Assembly: GCF_002234615.1 (NCBI RefSeq)
Contig: NZ_NMQW01000017.1
Location: 124,001-188,000 of the forward strand
Reading direction: 5' to 3'
Source: Paenibacillus rigui
GTDB lineage: Bacteria > Bacillota > Bacilli > Paenibacillales > NBRC-103111
DNA: 64,000 nt
Below the pieces are notes generated by a model. That model did not search any database and was not told the origin of the DNA. It saw nothing but the letters and a program-made list of their open reading frames with translations. Positions 26,596 through 35,018 of this stretch are shown here, one piece after another. The translations under genes and the position numbers were made by a program. The first letter of the stretch is position 1, and each line of letters opens with the position of its first letter.

Positions 26596-26630
26596 CTGTC
26601 CCCGGCTGTGCCAGCATATGTAACCAGAGG

Positions 26631-26663
26631 AACCGCTTCTTCCTATCGGAGGAGCGGTTTTTT
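26631..26663 (+). terminator. Terminator of the helical-repeat protein gene
   Basis: AACCGCT-TC..TCC pairs with GGA..AGCGGTT and runs directly into TTTTTTC. Confidence 0.85.
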
Positions 26664-26773
26664 CTTCGTCTTTTTGCGTCGAATCCTGCTTTAAAAAATG
26701 TAATATTTTTCACACTTCTGTCATGGTTTTCATATATAATTAGGTTTATCCTCGATTGTAAAGGCGGTGCCCC

Positions 26774-27685
26774 ATGCGGCTCAAATCGAACCTTCGTCGC
26801 GTCTCCCTGCTTTTCCTGGGCTTGGCTGCTATGAGCGGAGGCGCAGTGTTATATGATCATATGAAGAAACCGGATATCATTCAAGCCGCAGCTATTCAAG
26901 ACCCGGAAACTGGCGCAGCCGTTTATGAGCAGCACTGCTTGTCGTGCCATGCCGCCGAAGGCCAGGGTGCCGGCAAATATCCTTCGCTTGTCAGCGCGCA
27001 GTTTAACAAAAAGTTCCCGACCTATGACAAGGCCTACGACTTCATCAGCACCCGGATGCCGCAAAATGCGCCCGGGACGTTAACCGAGGCAGAATATAAG
27101 GCTGTAAGCGAATATATTATGGCTCTGAACGGATCCGCAACGGAATTTAATGATATCCAAGGATACTGGGCACAAAATGAAATTAAAGAGCTTTTCGACA
27201 AAAAATATATCGACGGCTACAAAAACAAGCCGGAAGGCACCCTATCGTTCAAGCCGAATCAAAATATTACCCGTGCCGAGTTTGTCCGTTATTTCGTAAA
27301 ATCCAAGGAGCTGTTCTTATCCAACAACACCGTGTCCGAATTCACGGATCTAAATGACATCGGCAAGGATAATCTAACCTATATTATTACGGCCGTAGAA
27401 TACGGACTCATTAACGGATACCCTGACGGCACCTTCCGACCTAAGGCTACCATTACGAGGGCGGAGATTGCCGCCATTCTGTCTCGCAGCGAGATCCTCA
27501 AGCCCATGGACGGCACGGCCTTTACGGATGTCACCGGCGATTACTGGGCCAACGATGCGATTCGCGCAGTTCAGCAGGCCGGACTGTTCAACGGCTATGA
27601 AGATGGAAGCTTCCGCCCCGATCAAAAAATGACGCGCGGTGAAGCCGTGGCCGTGATATACAGGCTCATTCACCCCTCAGAATAA
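26774..27685 (+). CDS. c-type cytochrome fused to three SLH domains
   Basis: The 303-residue protein has a basic signal/anchor (residues 1-26), a small class-I cytochrome c domain with heme motif CLSCH at 55-59 and likely axial Met95 in TRMPQNAPG, then three S-layer homology repeats at about 124-178, 190-238 and 250-298 (each with a TRAE/TRGE-type motif). The heme protein would therefore be held by the SLH domains to the pyruvylated wall polymer on the outside of the wall, instead of by a lipid or membrane helix as in usual Bacillus cytochromes. The ATG has AAGGCGGTG upstream. It stands alone between terminators, so its electron partners are not shown by context. Confidence 0.88.
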   Translation: MRLKSNLRRVSLLFLGLAAMSGGAVLYDHMKKPDIIQAAAIQDPETGAAVYEQHCLSCHAAEGQGAGKYPSLVSAQFNKKFPTYDKAYDFISTRMPQNAPGTLTEAEYKAVSEYIMALNGSATEFNDIQGYWAQNEIKELFDKKYIDGYKNKPEGTLSFKPNQNITRAEFVRYFVKSKELFLSNNTVSEFTDLNDIGKDNLTYIITAVEYGLINGYPDGTFRPKATITRAEIAAILSRSEILKPMDGTAFTDVTGDYWANDAIRAVQQAGLFNGYEDGSFRPDQKMTRGEAVAVIYRLIHPSE

Positions 27686-27690
27686 ACAGC

Positions 27691-27733
27691 AAAGCCGCCG
27701 GTCTCATCCCCTATGGAATGAACCGACGGCTTT
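27691..27733. terminator. Bidirectional terminator between the cytochrome and MFS genes
   Basis: AAAGCCGcCGGT pairs with ACCGaCGGCTTT around a 19-base loop. T-rich ends occur on both strands. Confidence 0.75.
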
Positions 27734-27740
27734 CTTATTC

Positions 27741-27777
27741 GAGGGAGTGTTGAGTGCTAAGTGCTGAGTGTTCCCTC
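27741..27777. repeat. Short imperfect tandem repeat flanked by inverted arms
   Basis: About three and a half units of a GAGTGYT(A)-type 7-8-mer lie between GAGGGA and TCCCTC. It is non-coding and sits between the bidirectional terminator and the MFS stop. Confidence 0.4.
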
Positions 27778-27816
27778 CGAACGGCGCTATGTTTCCTGAA
27801 ACAACAAACGAACAAG

Positions 27817-28989
27817 CTAGCTTGCCAGAGGCTGGGAGTCCTTGTTGTCCATTGCGACAAATCGGTACAGCAGGTATAAAGCCGCCAACGAAAGCACGGC
27901 ACCGATATAAAACGGCAGCTGCATGCTGTACTGATAAATACCCGCTCCCAGTAGCGGGCCTGTGATTCTTCCCAGACTGTCCATAGAGGAGCTCAAGCCT
28001 GAAGCAACACCTTGTCCCACCTTCGTTTTCTGAGTAATCAAGGAAGTCACACAAGGACGGATCAGCGCATTCCCTGCGGCGAACACTGACAGGTAGATTG
28101 AAGCCGTAGTCAGATTGGTAGAAAACAAGATCAGTACAAAGCCAATGGCTGACAGCACCAGCCCGATGCCGATCACTTTGGTCTCATCGCCCCGTTTAAT
28201 AAATCTCCGGACGACGCCCCCCTGAATGAGGGCCCCTACCACTCCGCTAATGGCGAACATAATACCGAGCTGGAGTGAGGTTGCACTGATCTGAACTTTT
28301 TCAAACAAGAGCAGCGTGGCTTCCAAACCCGCTAATGTAAACGACACGAAAAACGAAAGCACATACAAATATTTGACGGAACCGACAAAAGCAGACCATC
28401 GTGATGGCTTGGCTTCCTGCGGCTTCCGTCGTTTCTCTTCACTCAGCGATTCCGGCAGCATCAGGAAGGCAAATACGAATGTGCCCAGCGCAATAACCGA
28501 GGATGTAAAGAAAGGCACCTTGTAGCCCCATTGACTCAATATACCGCCTACGGCCGGGCCGAAGATGAAGCCAAGACCGATGGACATACCTACAAGGCCC
28601 ATCCCCTTAGTCCGGTTTTCTTCCGTTGTAATATCGGCTACATAAGCTACTGCACAGGCGGTTGCTGCGCCGGAGAACAAGCCTCCCAAAATACGCGACA
28701 CATACATCAGCACCAAGTTATCGCCCGCAATGCCGAACAAGAAGAAGCTGACGCTAAAGCCTAACGTACCGATCATAATTAACGGTCTCCGGCCAACCCG
28801 GTCGGAAATGCCCCCCCAAATCGGAGACATCAGAAACGAAGCCAACGAATAGACCGAGAGCAGCATCCCCAGATGAAAGCTGCTGGCGCCAGACCCTGTT
28901 ATTGCATCGGGAAGCACGGGAATAATAATACCAAAGCCGATAAATATCGTCATCAGCAGTACCGCAATGATGGCCAGCTGTTTTTTCAT
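27817..28989 (-). CDS. MFS drug/metabolite exporter, DHA1 (TetA/NorA-like) type
   Basis: The 390-residue integral membrane protein has about 12 transmembrane helices. Motif A in loop 2-3 is GGISDRVGRRPLIM, and a motif-C-like GxxxGPxxGG appears in GFIFGPAVGG of helix 5; both mark proton antiporters of the DHA1 branch. The start is taken as ATG 28989 (MKKQLAII); a TTG start at 29010 in the same frame is possible because the G-rich segment lies at that point. The substrate is not predictable. It is monocistronic and convergent with the cytochrome-SLH gene. Confidence 0.88.
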   Translation of the reverse strand: MKKQLAIIAVLLMTIFIGFGIIIPVLPDAITGSGASSFHLGMLLSVYSLASFLMSPIWGGISDRVGRRPLIMIGTLGFSVSFFLFGIAGDNLVLMYVSRILGGLFSGAATACAVAYVADITTEENRTKGMGLVGMSIGLGFIFGPAVGGILSQWGYKVPFFTSSVIALGTFVFAFLMLPESLSEEKRRKPQEAKPSRWSAFVGSVKYLYVLSFFVSFTLAGLEATLLLFEKVQISATSLQLGIMFAISGVVGALIQGGVVRRFIKRGDETKVIGIGLVLSAIGFVLILFSTNLTTASIYLSVFAAGNALIRPCVTSLITQKTKVGQGVASGLSSSMDSLGRITGPLLGAGIYQYSMQLPFYIGAVLSLAALYLLYRFVAMDNKDSQPLAS

Positions 28990-29175
28990 AGTACGTTCAA
29001 AGCCCCCCAATAATATGTATATTCCTATCCTAACATAACTTATTTCTCCATGGAAATCATCGTCTGAAGATTAACAAAATCGACAAAACCGTGTACAATT
29101 CCCGCCCTCTTCTCCCCCTTCATGACCGATATGCGGCATTCTCCTGAAAATTTACAAAGGTTTTATAAAAACCGC

Positions 29176-29204
29176 TTGCATCCTTGTCCAATAATGGGTA
29201 GCAT
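29176..29204 (+). promoter_or_regulatory. Sigma-A promoter of speA
   Basis: TTGCAT (29176-29181), 17 bases, TAGCAT (29199-29204), 47 bp before the ATG. Confidence 0.5.
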
Positions 29205-29250
29205 AGTAAGAGTTTGATTGAAACTAATTTCACTCTTCAGAAAGGTAGGG

Positions 29251-30726
29251 ATGACAGTGGATCATCATCGCACTCCCTTGTTCTCTGCATTAAAGCAGCA
29301 CGCAGAGCGCAACCCCATTCAGTTTCATATTCCAGGCCACAAAAAAGGAGTCGGGATGGACCCGGAGTTCCGCGAATTTATCGGAGACAATGCACTGTCC
29401 ATCGACCTTATTAATATAGCACCGCTTGATGACCTGCACCAACCGACCGGCGTCATCGAGGAAGCACAGCAGCTCGCTGCAGACGCTTTCGGCGCAGACC
29501 ACACCTTCTTTTCCGTCCAAGGGACGAGCGGCGCCATCATGACAATGATTTTGACCGTCTGCTCCGAAGGGGACAAAATTATTGTGCCGCGTAACGTACA
29601 TAAGTCCGTTATGGCCGCCATTATTTTTGCAGGAGCCAAGCCCGTGTTCGTCTCGCCGGTACGTGACGAAAATCTCGGAATCGACCACGGCATTACGACC
29701 CGCTCGGTGAAAAGAGCTTTGGAAAGACATCCTGACGCTAAGGCTGTACTTGTCATCAATCCGACATACTACGGCGTCTGCGCCGATTTGAAAGAAATCG
29801 TTGATCTTGTGCACAGCTACAACATGCCCGTGCTTGTCGACGAGGCTCATGGCGTACTCATTCATTTCAGCGATAAGCTGCCTGTCTCCGCAATGGAAGC
29901 GGGAGCGGATATGGCGGCAACGAGTGTCCACAAGCTGGGCGGCTCGATGACACAAAGCTCTGTTTTGAACGTAAGAGAGGGACGGATCAATGCCCGCCGC
30001 GTCAAGACCATTATCAGTATGCTGACGACCACGTCCACATCCTATATTTTGTTAGCTTCCCTGGATACGTCACGCCGTCACTTGGCATTGAATGGGGCAC
30101 GGATGGCGGAGCAAGCTATCGAACTGGCCCAGCATGCCCGCGAGGTCATTAATGAAATACCCGGACTGAGCTGCTTTGGCGAGGAAATTCTCGGCACTGA
30201 GGCCACCTATGCCCATGACCCGACGAAGGTCAACATCCATGTCCGTCACTTGGGGATCACCGGGTACGATGCGGAAAACTGGCTGCGCGAGCATTACAAT
30301 ATCGAGGTCGAGCTAAGCGACATGTACAATATTCTTTGTCTGGTCACCCCTGGGGACACCAAGGAAAATATCGACACGCTGCTTAATGCGCTTCGTGAGC
30401 TGTCCAGCCAAAACTATAACGTGAGACCGGCTACGGAGCTTGTGATTAAGGTTCCAAAAATCCCGCAGCTTACGTTGACTCCTCGCGACGCTTTTTATGG
30501 CGATACCGAGATTATTCCGTTCAAGGAATCCGCAGACCGGATCATTGCTGAATTTATATATGTTTACCCGCCAGGTATCCCAATCCTGCTGCCTGGTGAA
30601 GTCATTTCACAGGATTTGATCGACTACATCACAGAGCATGTGGAAGTTGGTTTGCCTGTCAAAGGACCTGAAGACCGCAGCATTGAGAATGTAAAAGTTA
30701 TCGTAGAAACCCAGGCTATTTTCTAA
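29251..30726 (+). CDS. speA: Arginine decarboxylase-like PLP enzyme (Orn/Lys/Arg decarboxylase class I fold)
   Basis: The 491-residue enzyme matches the compact Bacillus-type decarboxylase (B. subtilis SpeA is about 490 residues), which makes agmatine for polyamine synthesis. Features: FHIPGHKKG at residues 25-33, NPTYYGVCADL, the cofactor-contacting DEAHG, and the pyridoxal-phosphate lysine Lys228 in SVHKLGGS. A C-terminal domain contains YVYPPGIPILLPGE. I start at ATG 29251 because AAAGGTAGG is right before it; a TTG-initiated frame extends to 29218. A lysine-decarboxylase specificity is the main alternative; no agmatinase or spermidine synthase gene is adjacent. Confidence 0.88.
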   Translation: MTVDHHRTPLFSALKQHAERNPIQFHIPGHKKGVGMDPEFREFIGDNALSIDLINIAPLDDLHQPTGVIEEAQQLAADAFGADHTFFSVQGTSGAIMTMILTVCSEGDKIIVPRNVHKSVMAAIIFAGAKPVFVSPVRDENLGIDHGITTRSVKRALERHPDAKAVLVINPTYYGVCADLKEIVDLVHSYNMPVLVDEAHGVLIHFSDKLPVSAMEAGADMAATSVHKLGGSMTQSSVLNVREGRINARRVKTIISMLTTTSTSYILLASLDTSRRHLALNGARMAEQAIELAQHAREVINEIPGLSCFGEEILGTEATYAHDPTKVNIHVRHLGITGYDAENWLREHYNIEVELSDMYNILCLVTPGDTKENIDTLLNALRELSSQNYNVRPATELVIKVPKIPQLTLTPRDAFYGDTEIIPFKESADRIIAEFIYVYPPGIPILLPGEVISQDLIDYITEHVEVGLPVKGPEDRSIENVKVIVETQAIF

Positions 30727-30750
30727 ACTTTCTTATCCAAGCCATAGACC

Positions 30751-30798
30751 AAGAACCTCCTCCCACAAACATACAAGTTTGCAGGAGGAGGTTCTTTT
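30751..30798. terminator. Bidirectional terminator after speA
   Basis: AAGAACCTCCTCC pairs with GGAGGAGGTTCTTTT, a 13-bp perfect stem, and also serves the convergent phosphatase gene. Confidence 0.92.
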
Positions 30799-30814
30799 GG
30801 ATTATACTCAGCCT

Positions 30815-31645
30815 TTATGATTTGGCCTCGGCCGCTTCCCGCTCCAGCCATCCGATAACATCCGCAAGCGCATGCTCGTTATGATGGCAGCAGGTTCGAT
30901 TCGATGCCTCCAAGAGGGTTTCATGCGCGTTCGCTACCGCGATGCCAATGCCTGCCCGCTTGATCATCTCCAGATCGTTCAAATGATCGCCCATGGCGAT
31001 GCATTTGGACTTCTCGATTCCTACCAGCTCCATCAGGTGCTCCAGCGCATGTCCTTTTGTCGCCCCATCCGGTAAAATTTCCAAATATTTATCATCGGAA
31101 CGCACCCAGGTCAGCTGCGATTCATGCTCGAAGACATAGGCTTGAACCTCGTCCAATCTGGCAGGCTCCCATGCTGTAAGCACCTTGAACCAAGGCTCCG
31201 TCAGCTCTTCTATATTTTGCGTAAGCGGCCTTGTGAAATGCTCCATCCTCCGATGATGATCCGTCATGCTGTTTTCCCGGAGAAAATATGGCTCCTCCCC
31301 GCTGTACACTTCCACTCCAAGCTCGGGGAATCGCTCCATAACACGCTTGAGCGCCGATTTTACCTCAGCCTTGTTCAAGGTACGCTGCCACACCGGCTTA
31401 CCGGTTGTAAAATCATGAATGATCGCACCATTATATATGATGGCCGGCGCCCCTAGAGGCAGCGTATCAGCAAACCGTTTTACCGAGGAAGCGATTCGGC
31501 CCGTAGCAAGAGTAAAAAGTCCTCCTTGTGCTACGAATCTCTCGATGGCGCTGCGGTTCTCATCACTGATTTGTTTGCTGCTGTTCAGCAGCGTCCCGTC
31601 CATATCGGTCACAAGCATATAACCTGCTAATCTTTTATTACTCAT
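30815..31645 (-). CDS. Cof-type HAD-IIB phosphatase
   Basis: The 276-residue cytosolic phosphatase has motif I DMDGTLLNSS (nucleophile Asp), motif II in ATGR, a conserved Lys region TKGHALEHL, and motif III/IV GDHLNDLEM. A large C2B cap lies between them. These are typical of Cof/YidA-like sugar-phosphate or flavin-phosphate hydrolases of broad specificity. ATG 31645 is chosen because GAGAGG lies 9 bases upstream; a TTG start 3 codons earlier is possible. It is monocistronic, convergent with speA. Confidence 0.9.
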   Translation of the reverse strand: MSNKRLAGYMLVTDMDGTLLNSSKQISDENRSAIERFVAQGGLFTLATGRIASSVKRFADTLPLGAPAIIYNGAIIHDFTTGKPVWQRTLNKAEVKSALKRVMERFPELGVEVYSGEEPYFLRENSMTDHHRRMEHFTRPLTQNIEELTEPWFKVLTAWEPARLDEVQAYVFEHESQLTWVRSDDKYLEILPDGATKGHALEHLMELVGIEKSKCIAMGDHLNDLEMIKRAGIGIAVANAHETLLEASNRTCCHHNEHALADVIGWLEREAAEAKS

Positions 31646-31717
31646 TAGAATCAACCTCTCTCCACTTCTTTTTTCTATGGATTCTTCATTAGGCGATAGG
31701 TTACCAGTTCGTCCTTA

Positions 31718-31746
31718 TTGTCAATCCGGATTCATAATGCTATGAT
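31718..31746 (+). promoter_or_regulatory. Sigma-A promoter of the 31810 gene
   Basis: TTGTCA (31718-31723), 17 bases, TATGAT (31741-31746), about 60 bp before the preferred start. Confidence 0.55.
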
Positions 31747-31809
31747 GTTCATGGAATCATTTCGCTTTCAATGAAAACCTTTCCAGTCCATAATAGGCAG
31801 GTGTCTACC

Positions 31810-32229
31810 ATGGCGCAAAGCGCATATATTAAGTTTGTAGAGGGCTCTACCGTATCCGCGTTATCCTTGGATGAACTCAAGCAACAGCTGCTCCATTATA
31901 AAGAACAGTTGGCGCTAACGGGCAAGCAGCTTGGTTGGGAATACGATGATGCCGGCTTCCCCTACACGATCGAGAATAAACCGGAAGCAGAAGGCAAATG
32001 GTTTTATTTGAAAGGTACGAATCCGCTGTACAAATATATCGTAATGGGTACCGGCACCAGCAAGGATGGAGAATCGGAGAAACATTACATCCAAGTCGTA
32101 CTGCCCGAAGACAGCACCCACGGCGACAAGGCCAAAGGCAATGAATTTTGCAAGTACTTAGCCAAGCTTTGGAAAACGGAGCTGCACTTGTTTAATGGAC
32201 GCATTATGTATTTTAATCCTAGAAAATAA
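31810..32229 (+). CDS. Small conserved-type protein, possibly DUF1885 family
   Basis: The 139-residue soluble protein is (MAQSAYIKFVEGSTVSALSL at the N-terminus) followed by a helical segment DELKQQLLHYKEQLALTGKQLGWEYDD and a beta-rich remainder. The pattern recalls the DUF1885 proteins of Bacillales, but I am not certain of that assignment. Start at ATG 31810 with AGGTG upstream; an in-frame ATG at 31771 lacks a ribosome site. No catalytic motif or export signal is visible. A terminator follows about 100 bp downstream. Confidence 0.7.
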   Translation: MAQSAYIKFVEGSTVSALSLDELKQQLLHYKEQLALTGKQLGWEYDDAGFPYTIENKPEAEGKWFYLKGTNPLYKYIVMGTGTSKDGESEKHYIQVVLPEDSTHGDKAKGNEFCKYLAKLWKTELHLFNGRIMYFNPRK

Positions 32230-32331
32230 TTCGGCTTGCCAAGGATAAACGGCTTCGCCACCTTTTATGATGGCACGCGTTTGTCATGGTAGATGGAAGT
32301 TGTAAAACTTATACTTTCTTAGCTGTGAACG

Positions 32332-32362
32332 AAAAACCCTTCTTAATTTAAGAAGGGTTTTT
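32332..32362. terminator. Bidirectional terminator
   Basis: AAAAACCCTTCTT-AATT-AAGAAGGGTTTTT is a perfect palindrome with T-runs on both strands. Confidence 0.9.
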
Positions 32363-32372
32363 ATCGTCACGC

Positions 32373-32672
32373 CTATTCTTTTTCCTGTTCTTCTACAATT
32401 TGATTGTAGATTTGAACGACGCGGTCCCACTCTTCTTCATCCTCGATACTCGCCAGAAAAGCGTCCTCGTCTTCTTCCTCAATGCGGAAAATGACTCCGT
32501 CCGCCTCTGGGTCGTTACGATCCAAAAGTACTGCATATGGCTGGTCGTTCGCTTCGAAAGTATAAACCATAACCATTTCGTGTTCTACGCCATCTTTATC
32601 GGTTACAATGAAAATATCATCGTCGTGGTCGTGGTCATGATCACAATCTGGTCCGTGAACGTGATCGCTCAT
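32373..32672 (-). CDS. DUF1292 family protein with His/Asp-rich N-terminus
   Basis: The 99-residue acidic protein has a short N-terminal tail dense in His and Asp (HVHGPDCDHDHDHDDD), a possible metal-binding stretch, and then the DUF1292 core (IFIVTDKDGVEHEMVMVYTFE; YAVLLDRNDPEAD; VIFRIEEED). DUF1292 proteins such as YrzB are usually encoded beside ruvX/yqgF in Bacillales. Here the gene stands alone with its own terminator, so no neighbour supports a role. Confidence 0.85.
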   Translation of the reverse strand: MSDHVHGPDCDHDHDHDDDIFIVTDKDGVEHEMVMVYTFEANDQPYAVLLDRNDPEADGVIFRIEEEDEDAFLASIEDEEEWDRVVQIYNQIVEEQEKE

Positions 32673-32775
32673 GGGAAAACCTCATTTCATTATGTAATGT
32701 TCATCCCTTGTATACTAACACGTTTCATGGTTTCGGGTCAATGCAGCTTAGGCCTTAAGCCGCGTCTTTCCGAAA

Positions 32776-33399
32776 TTACTCGGAGACGATAACCTTCTTG
32801 GATACGACGGTATAATCCCCGTTCTCATCAAGCTTGATGGAGAAGGTAATCGTATACTCCCCTGCTTCATTGAAGGCTACACTAAAGGGCCACGGATACC
32901 AGAAGTTTTCCTTTTGACCATTTACAATTTTTTCGTGAGGCGCCACAGCTTGTTCGCCACTAGGCGTTTCAATCGCAATTTTGAACGAGTAAAAAGGCGT
33001 CTTCAGGCTGTCCACCTGTGCAAAAACGGCAAAATCAATCTTCTTGCCTTTAGGAACTCTCCCAAAAGGAGATTTGATCGAATAGTCGTCATTCACCTTC
33101 TCTGCAACAAACATATGTACATTCGGCTTGTAGATCGAAACGGTCTTCGAATTGTTATCCCAACGAACCAGCGATTGCAGGGACTCGGACAACACGCGTA
33201 CAGGGAAAACGGTATTGCCTTTAATTAAAAATGCAGGTGCATCGCCGTCGGCGACTTGCTTCTCCACATCATTGATTACCATCTTAATCTTGCTGAATCC
33301 TTCATAGTCGCCCCACATTGAGCTGGCAAGTGTCCCCGCAGTTCCAAACAGCGAAAGAGAGAGCACCAGTGTTAGTACCCGTAGCCGTGGCACTTTCAT
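32776..33399 (-). CDS. Secreted protein with copper-amine-oxidase N-terminal-like (stalk) domain
   Basis: The 207-residue product starts at ATG 33399 (GGAGG 8 bases upstream). A Sec signal peptide is followed by cleavage near TLA-SS. A stalk-type domain (about 40-95) has KIKMVINDVEKQV, PAFLIKGNTVFPVRVLSESL and VRWDNNSKTVSIYK. A second beta-sandwich-like half (about 105-207) has FGRVPKGKKIDFAVFAQV and GEYTITFSIKL, resembling an Ig/bacterial-surface fold. No enzymatic motif is present. It is expected to be extracellular; function unknown. It is related in architecture, not in detail, to the 4406-5323 protein. Confidence 0.78.
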   Translation of the reverse strand: MKVPRLRVLTLVLSLSLFGTAGTLASSMWGDYEGFSKIKMVINDVEKQVADGDAPAFLIKGNTVFPVRVLSESLQSLVRWDNNSKTVSIYKPNVHMFVAEKVNDDYSIKSPFGRVPKGKKIDFAVFAQVDSLKTPFYSFKIAIETPSGEQAVAPHEKIVNGQKENFWYPWPFSVAFNEAGEYTITFSIKLDENGDYTVVSKKVIVSE

Positions 33400-33746
33400 T
33401 TCTGCAACCTCCATTATGTCTTGTTCTTAGTCTTCTGTTACCTTATACTCCATCGGCTGCGAAGAGTTGCGCTCGTTTCTTCAAAAAAACAAAAAAAATA
33501 ATAAACTCAAACTAGATATAGTTATAAAAATGAATCCGTTCTACATATTCATACAAAATGTGCCAAATAACTTTGACGATCCCCTGCCTAAATCCTACTA
33601 TTCCGGCATGCTTTGGACTCCCCTCCATCGCGTGTTTCTTCTTAAATGAATTTACCTGAACCTGTAAATATGACTTGAAAAAAATGTCTCAAGCATGATA
33701 GATTTATTATGACATAAAGCGTCAGCGGAACCAGGAGTGGAGGATT
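33400..33746. other. AT-rich intergenic region with a plus-strand promoter
   Basis: This 347-bp stretch has no convincing gene. It contains A-tracts at 33481-33500 and, at 33675-33704, a plus-strand promoter candidate TTGAAA, 18 bases, TAGATT facing the metallo-beta-lactamase-fold gene. Nothing else was recognised. Confidence 0.45.
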
Positions 33747-34493
33747 GTGGTGAGTCTGCAAATCCAAATGATCGGCACAGGGAGTGCTTTTTCAAAAAAA
33801 TATTATAACAATAATGCACTGGTATACAGCAACGGGTTCAAGCTATTGGTAGATTGCGGATCAACCGCCCCCCGGGCGCTGCATGAGCTAAAAGTACCGA
33901 TGGATGATATCGATGGAATCCTCATTACGCATATTCATGCCGATCATGTCGGCGGCCTGGAGGAATTTGCCTTCCGATTCAAATACACCTACCAGAAGCA
34001 AATCAAGCTTTTCGTTCCGGCGCCGCTTTTGGACAGTCTATGGAATCATAGCCTTCGCGGTGGTTTAGAGAATCCGTCAGAGGGTCTTCATGGCTTGAAC
34101 GATTATTTTCAAGTCATTGCTCTTCGTGATACGACACCTATCCAACTCTTTCCCGGATTGCGAGTTCAATTAATAGCGACAGTGCACATTCCTGGGAAGC
34201 CTAGTTTTGCTCTGCTATTTAACGATAAGGTATTCTACAGCTCCGATACGGTATTCGATTATTCGCTGCTGGTTCGTCTATACGAAACACGGCAATGCGA
34301 GTACTTTTTGCATGATTGTCAGCTGACATCACCAGGTTTAGTTCATGCCAGCCTGGATGATTTGCTGACCTTGCCTGAGTCTGTTCAGCAGCAGCTTCTC
34401 CTGATGCACTACGACGATACTAAAGACAGCTATATGGGCAGAACAGGAAACATGAACTTTATTGAGCAGCACAGGCTGTATGATTTCCCATAA
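33747..34493 (+). CDS. Metallo-beta-lactamase-fold hydrolase (RNase Z-like)
   Basis: The 248-residue cytosolic protein has the zinc motif THIHADHVGG near residues 61-70, an N-terminal strand pattern like RNase Z/ElaC (IQMIGTGSAFSKKYYNNNAL), and further ligands in TVHIPGKPS, YSSDT and the C-terminal LMHYDD. The RNase Z exosite arm is not obvious, so it may be a phosphodiesterase or another beta-lactamase-fold hydrolase. Two tandem GTG codons (33747, 33750) follow GGAGTGGAGG, so either may start translation. Confidence 0.8.
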   Translation: MVSLQIQMIGTGSAFSKKYYNNNALVYSNGFKLLVDCGSTAPRALHELKVPMDDIDGILITHIHADHVGGLEEFAFRFKYTYQKQIKLFVPAPLLDSLWNHSLRGGLENPSEGLHGLNDYFQVIALRDTTPIQLFPGLRVQLIATVHIPGKPSFALLFNDKVFYSSDTVFDYSLLVRLYETRQCEYFLHDCQLTSPGLVHASLDDLLTLPESVQQQLLLMHYDDTKDSYMGRTGNMNFIEQHRLYDFP

Positions 34494-34526
34494 AAAAACC
34501 TGACCTCCGAAGGGGGTCAGGTTTTT
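34492..34526. terminator. Bidirectional terminator
   Basis: AAAAAAACCTGACC pairs with GGTCAGGTTTTT immediately after the 34493 stop. Confidence 0.92.
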
Positions 34527-34582
34527 ATGCATAAAAACAACATGAGGTTCTCTTCACTATGCCTTCCCTGCTGCCAGATGGA

Positions 34583-34807
34583 TTAGAACATCGGTAAATT
34601 ATCCAGATTATTGGTCGGATCACCATCGGCGTCACCACGGATGTAAGAATCTCCATCTTTCCCTTTGAAAACGTTTACTCCCTGAATGCTGCCGCTTTGT
34701 ACCTCTTGTAGGGCTTGATCGTATTGAAGCACACGACCGCTGGACGTTTTGAAAGCCATAATATCACCGTCGCCATTTTTCTGTACTGCAATGAAGCTTT
34801 CGCGCAT
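34583..34807 (-). CDS. DUF3892 family small protein
   Basis: The 74-residue protein (ESFIAVQKNGDGDIMAFKTSSG; GVNVFKGKDGDSYIRG) fits the small DUF3892 family of Bacillales, whose role is unknown. AGGAGG lies just upstream of the ATG. The C-terminus is Asp/Asn-rich (DADGDPTNNLDNLP). Confidence 0.8.
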   Translation of the reverse strand: MRESFIAVQKNGDGDIMAFKTSSGRVLQYDQALQEVQSGSIQGVNVFKGKDGDSYIRGDADGDPTNNLDNLPMF

Positions 34808-35018
34808 AGGATTTCCTCCTTACACACTGGTTTGTTTTTAGTTCTTCCCTGCCGTCTTATAAGTGAGACCGTCTACGAATGTATTTTTAGAACCTAAAGA
34901 AGATTTTATACATGCTGCCTTTAAATTCCAAGCGGCCTAGCAGGAATTGGTTTGATTTTAGAGAATTCCATTTATTCGATACCTTTCATTCCTATTATGT
35001 GATAAGGAGTATGAAAGC

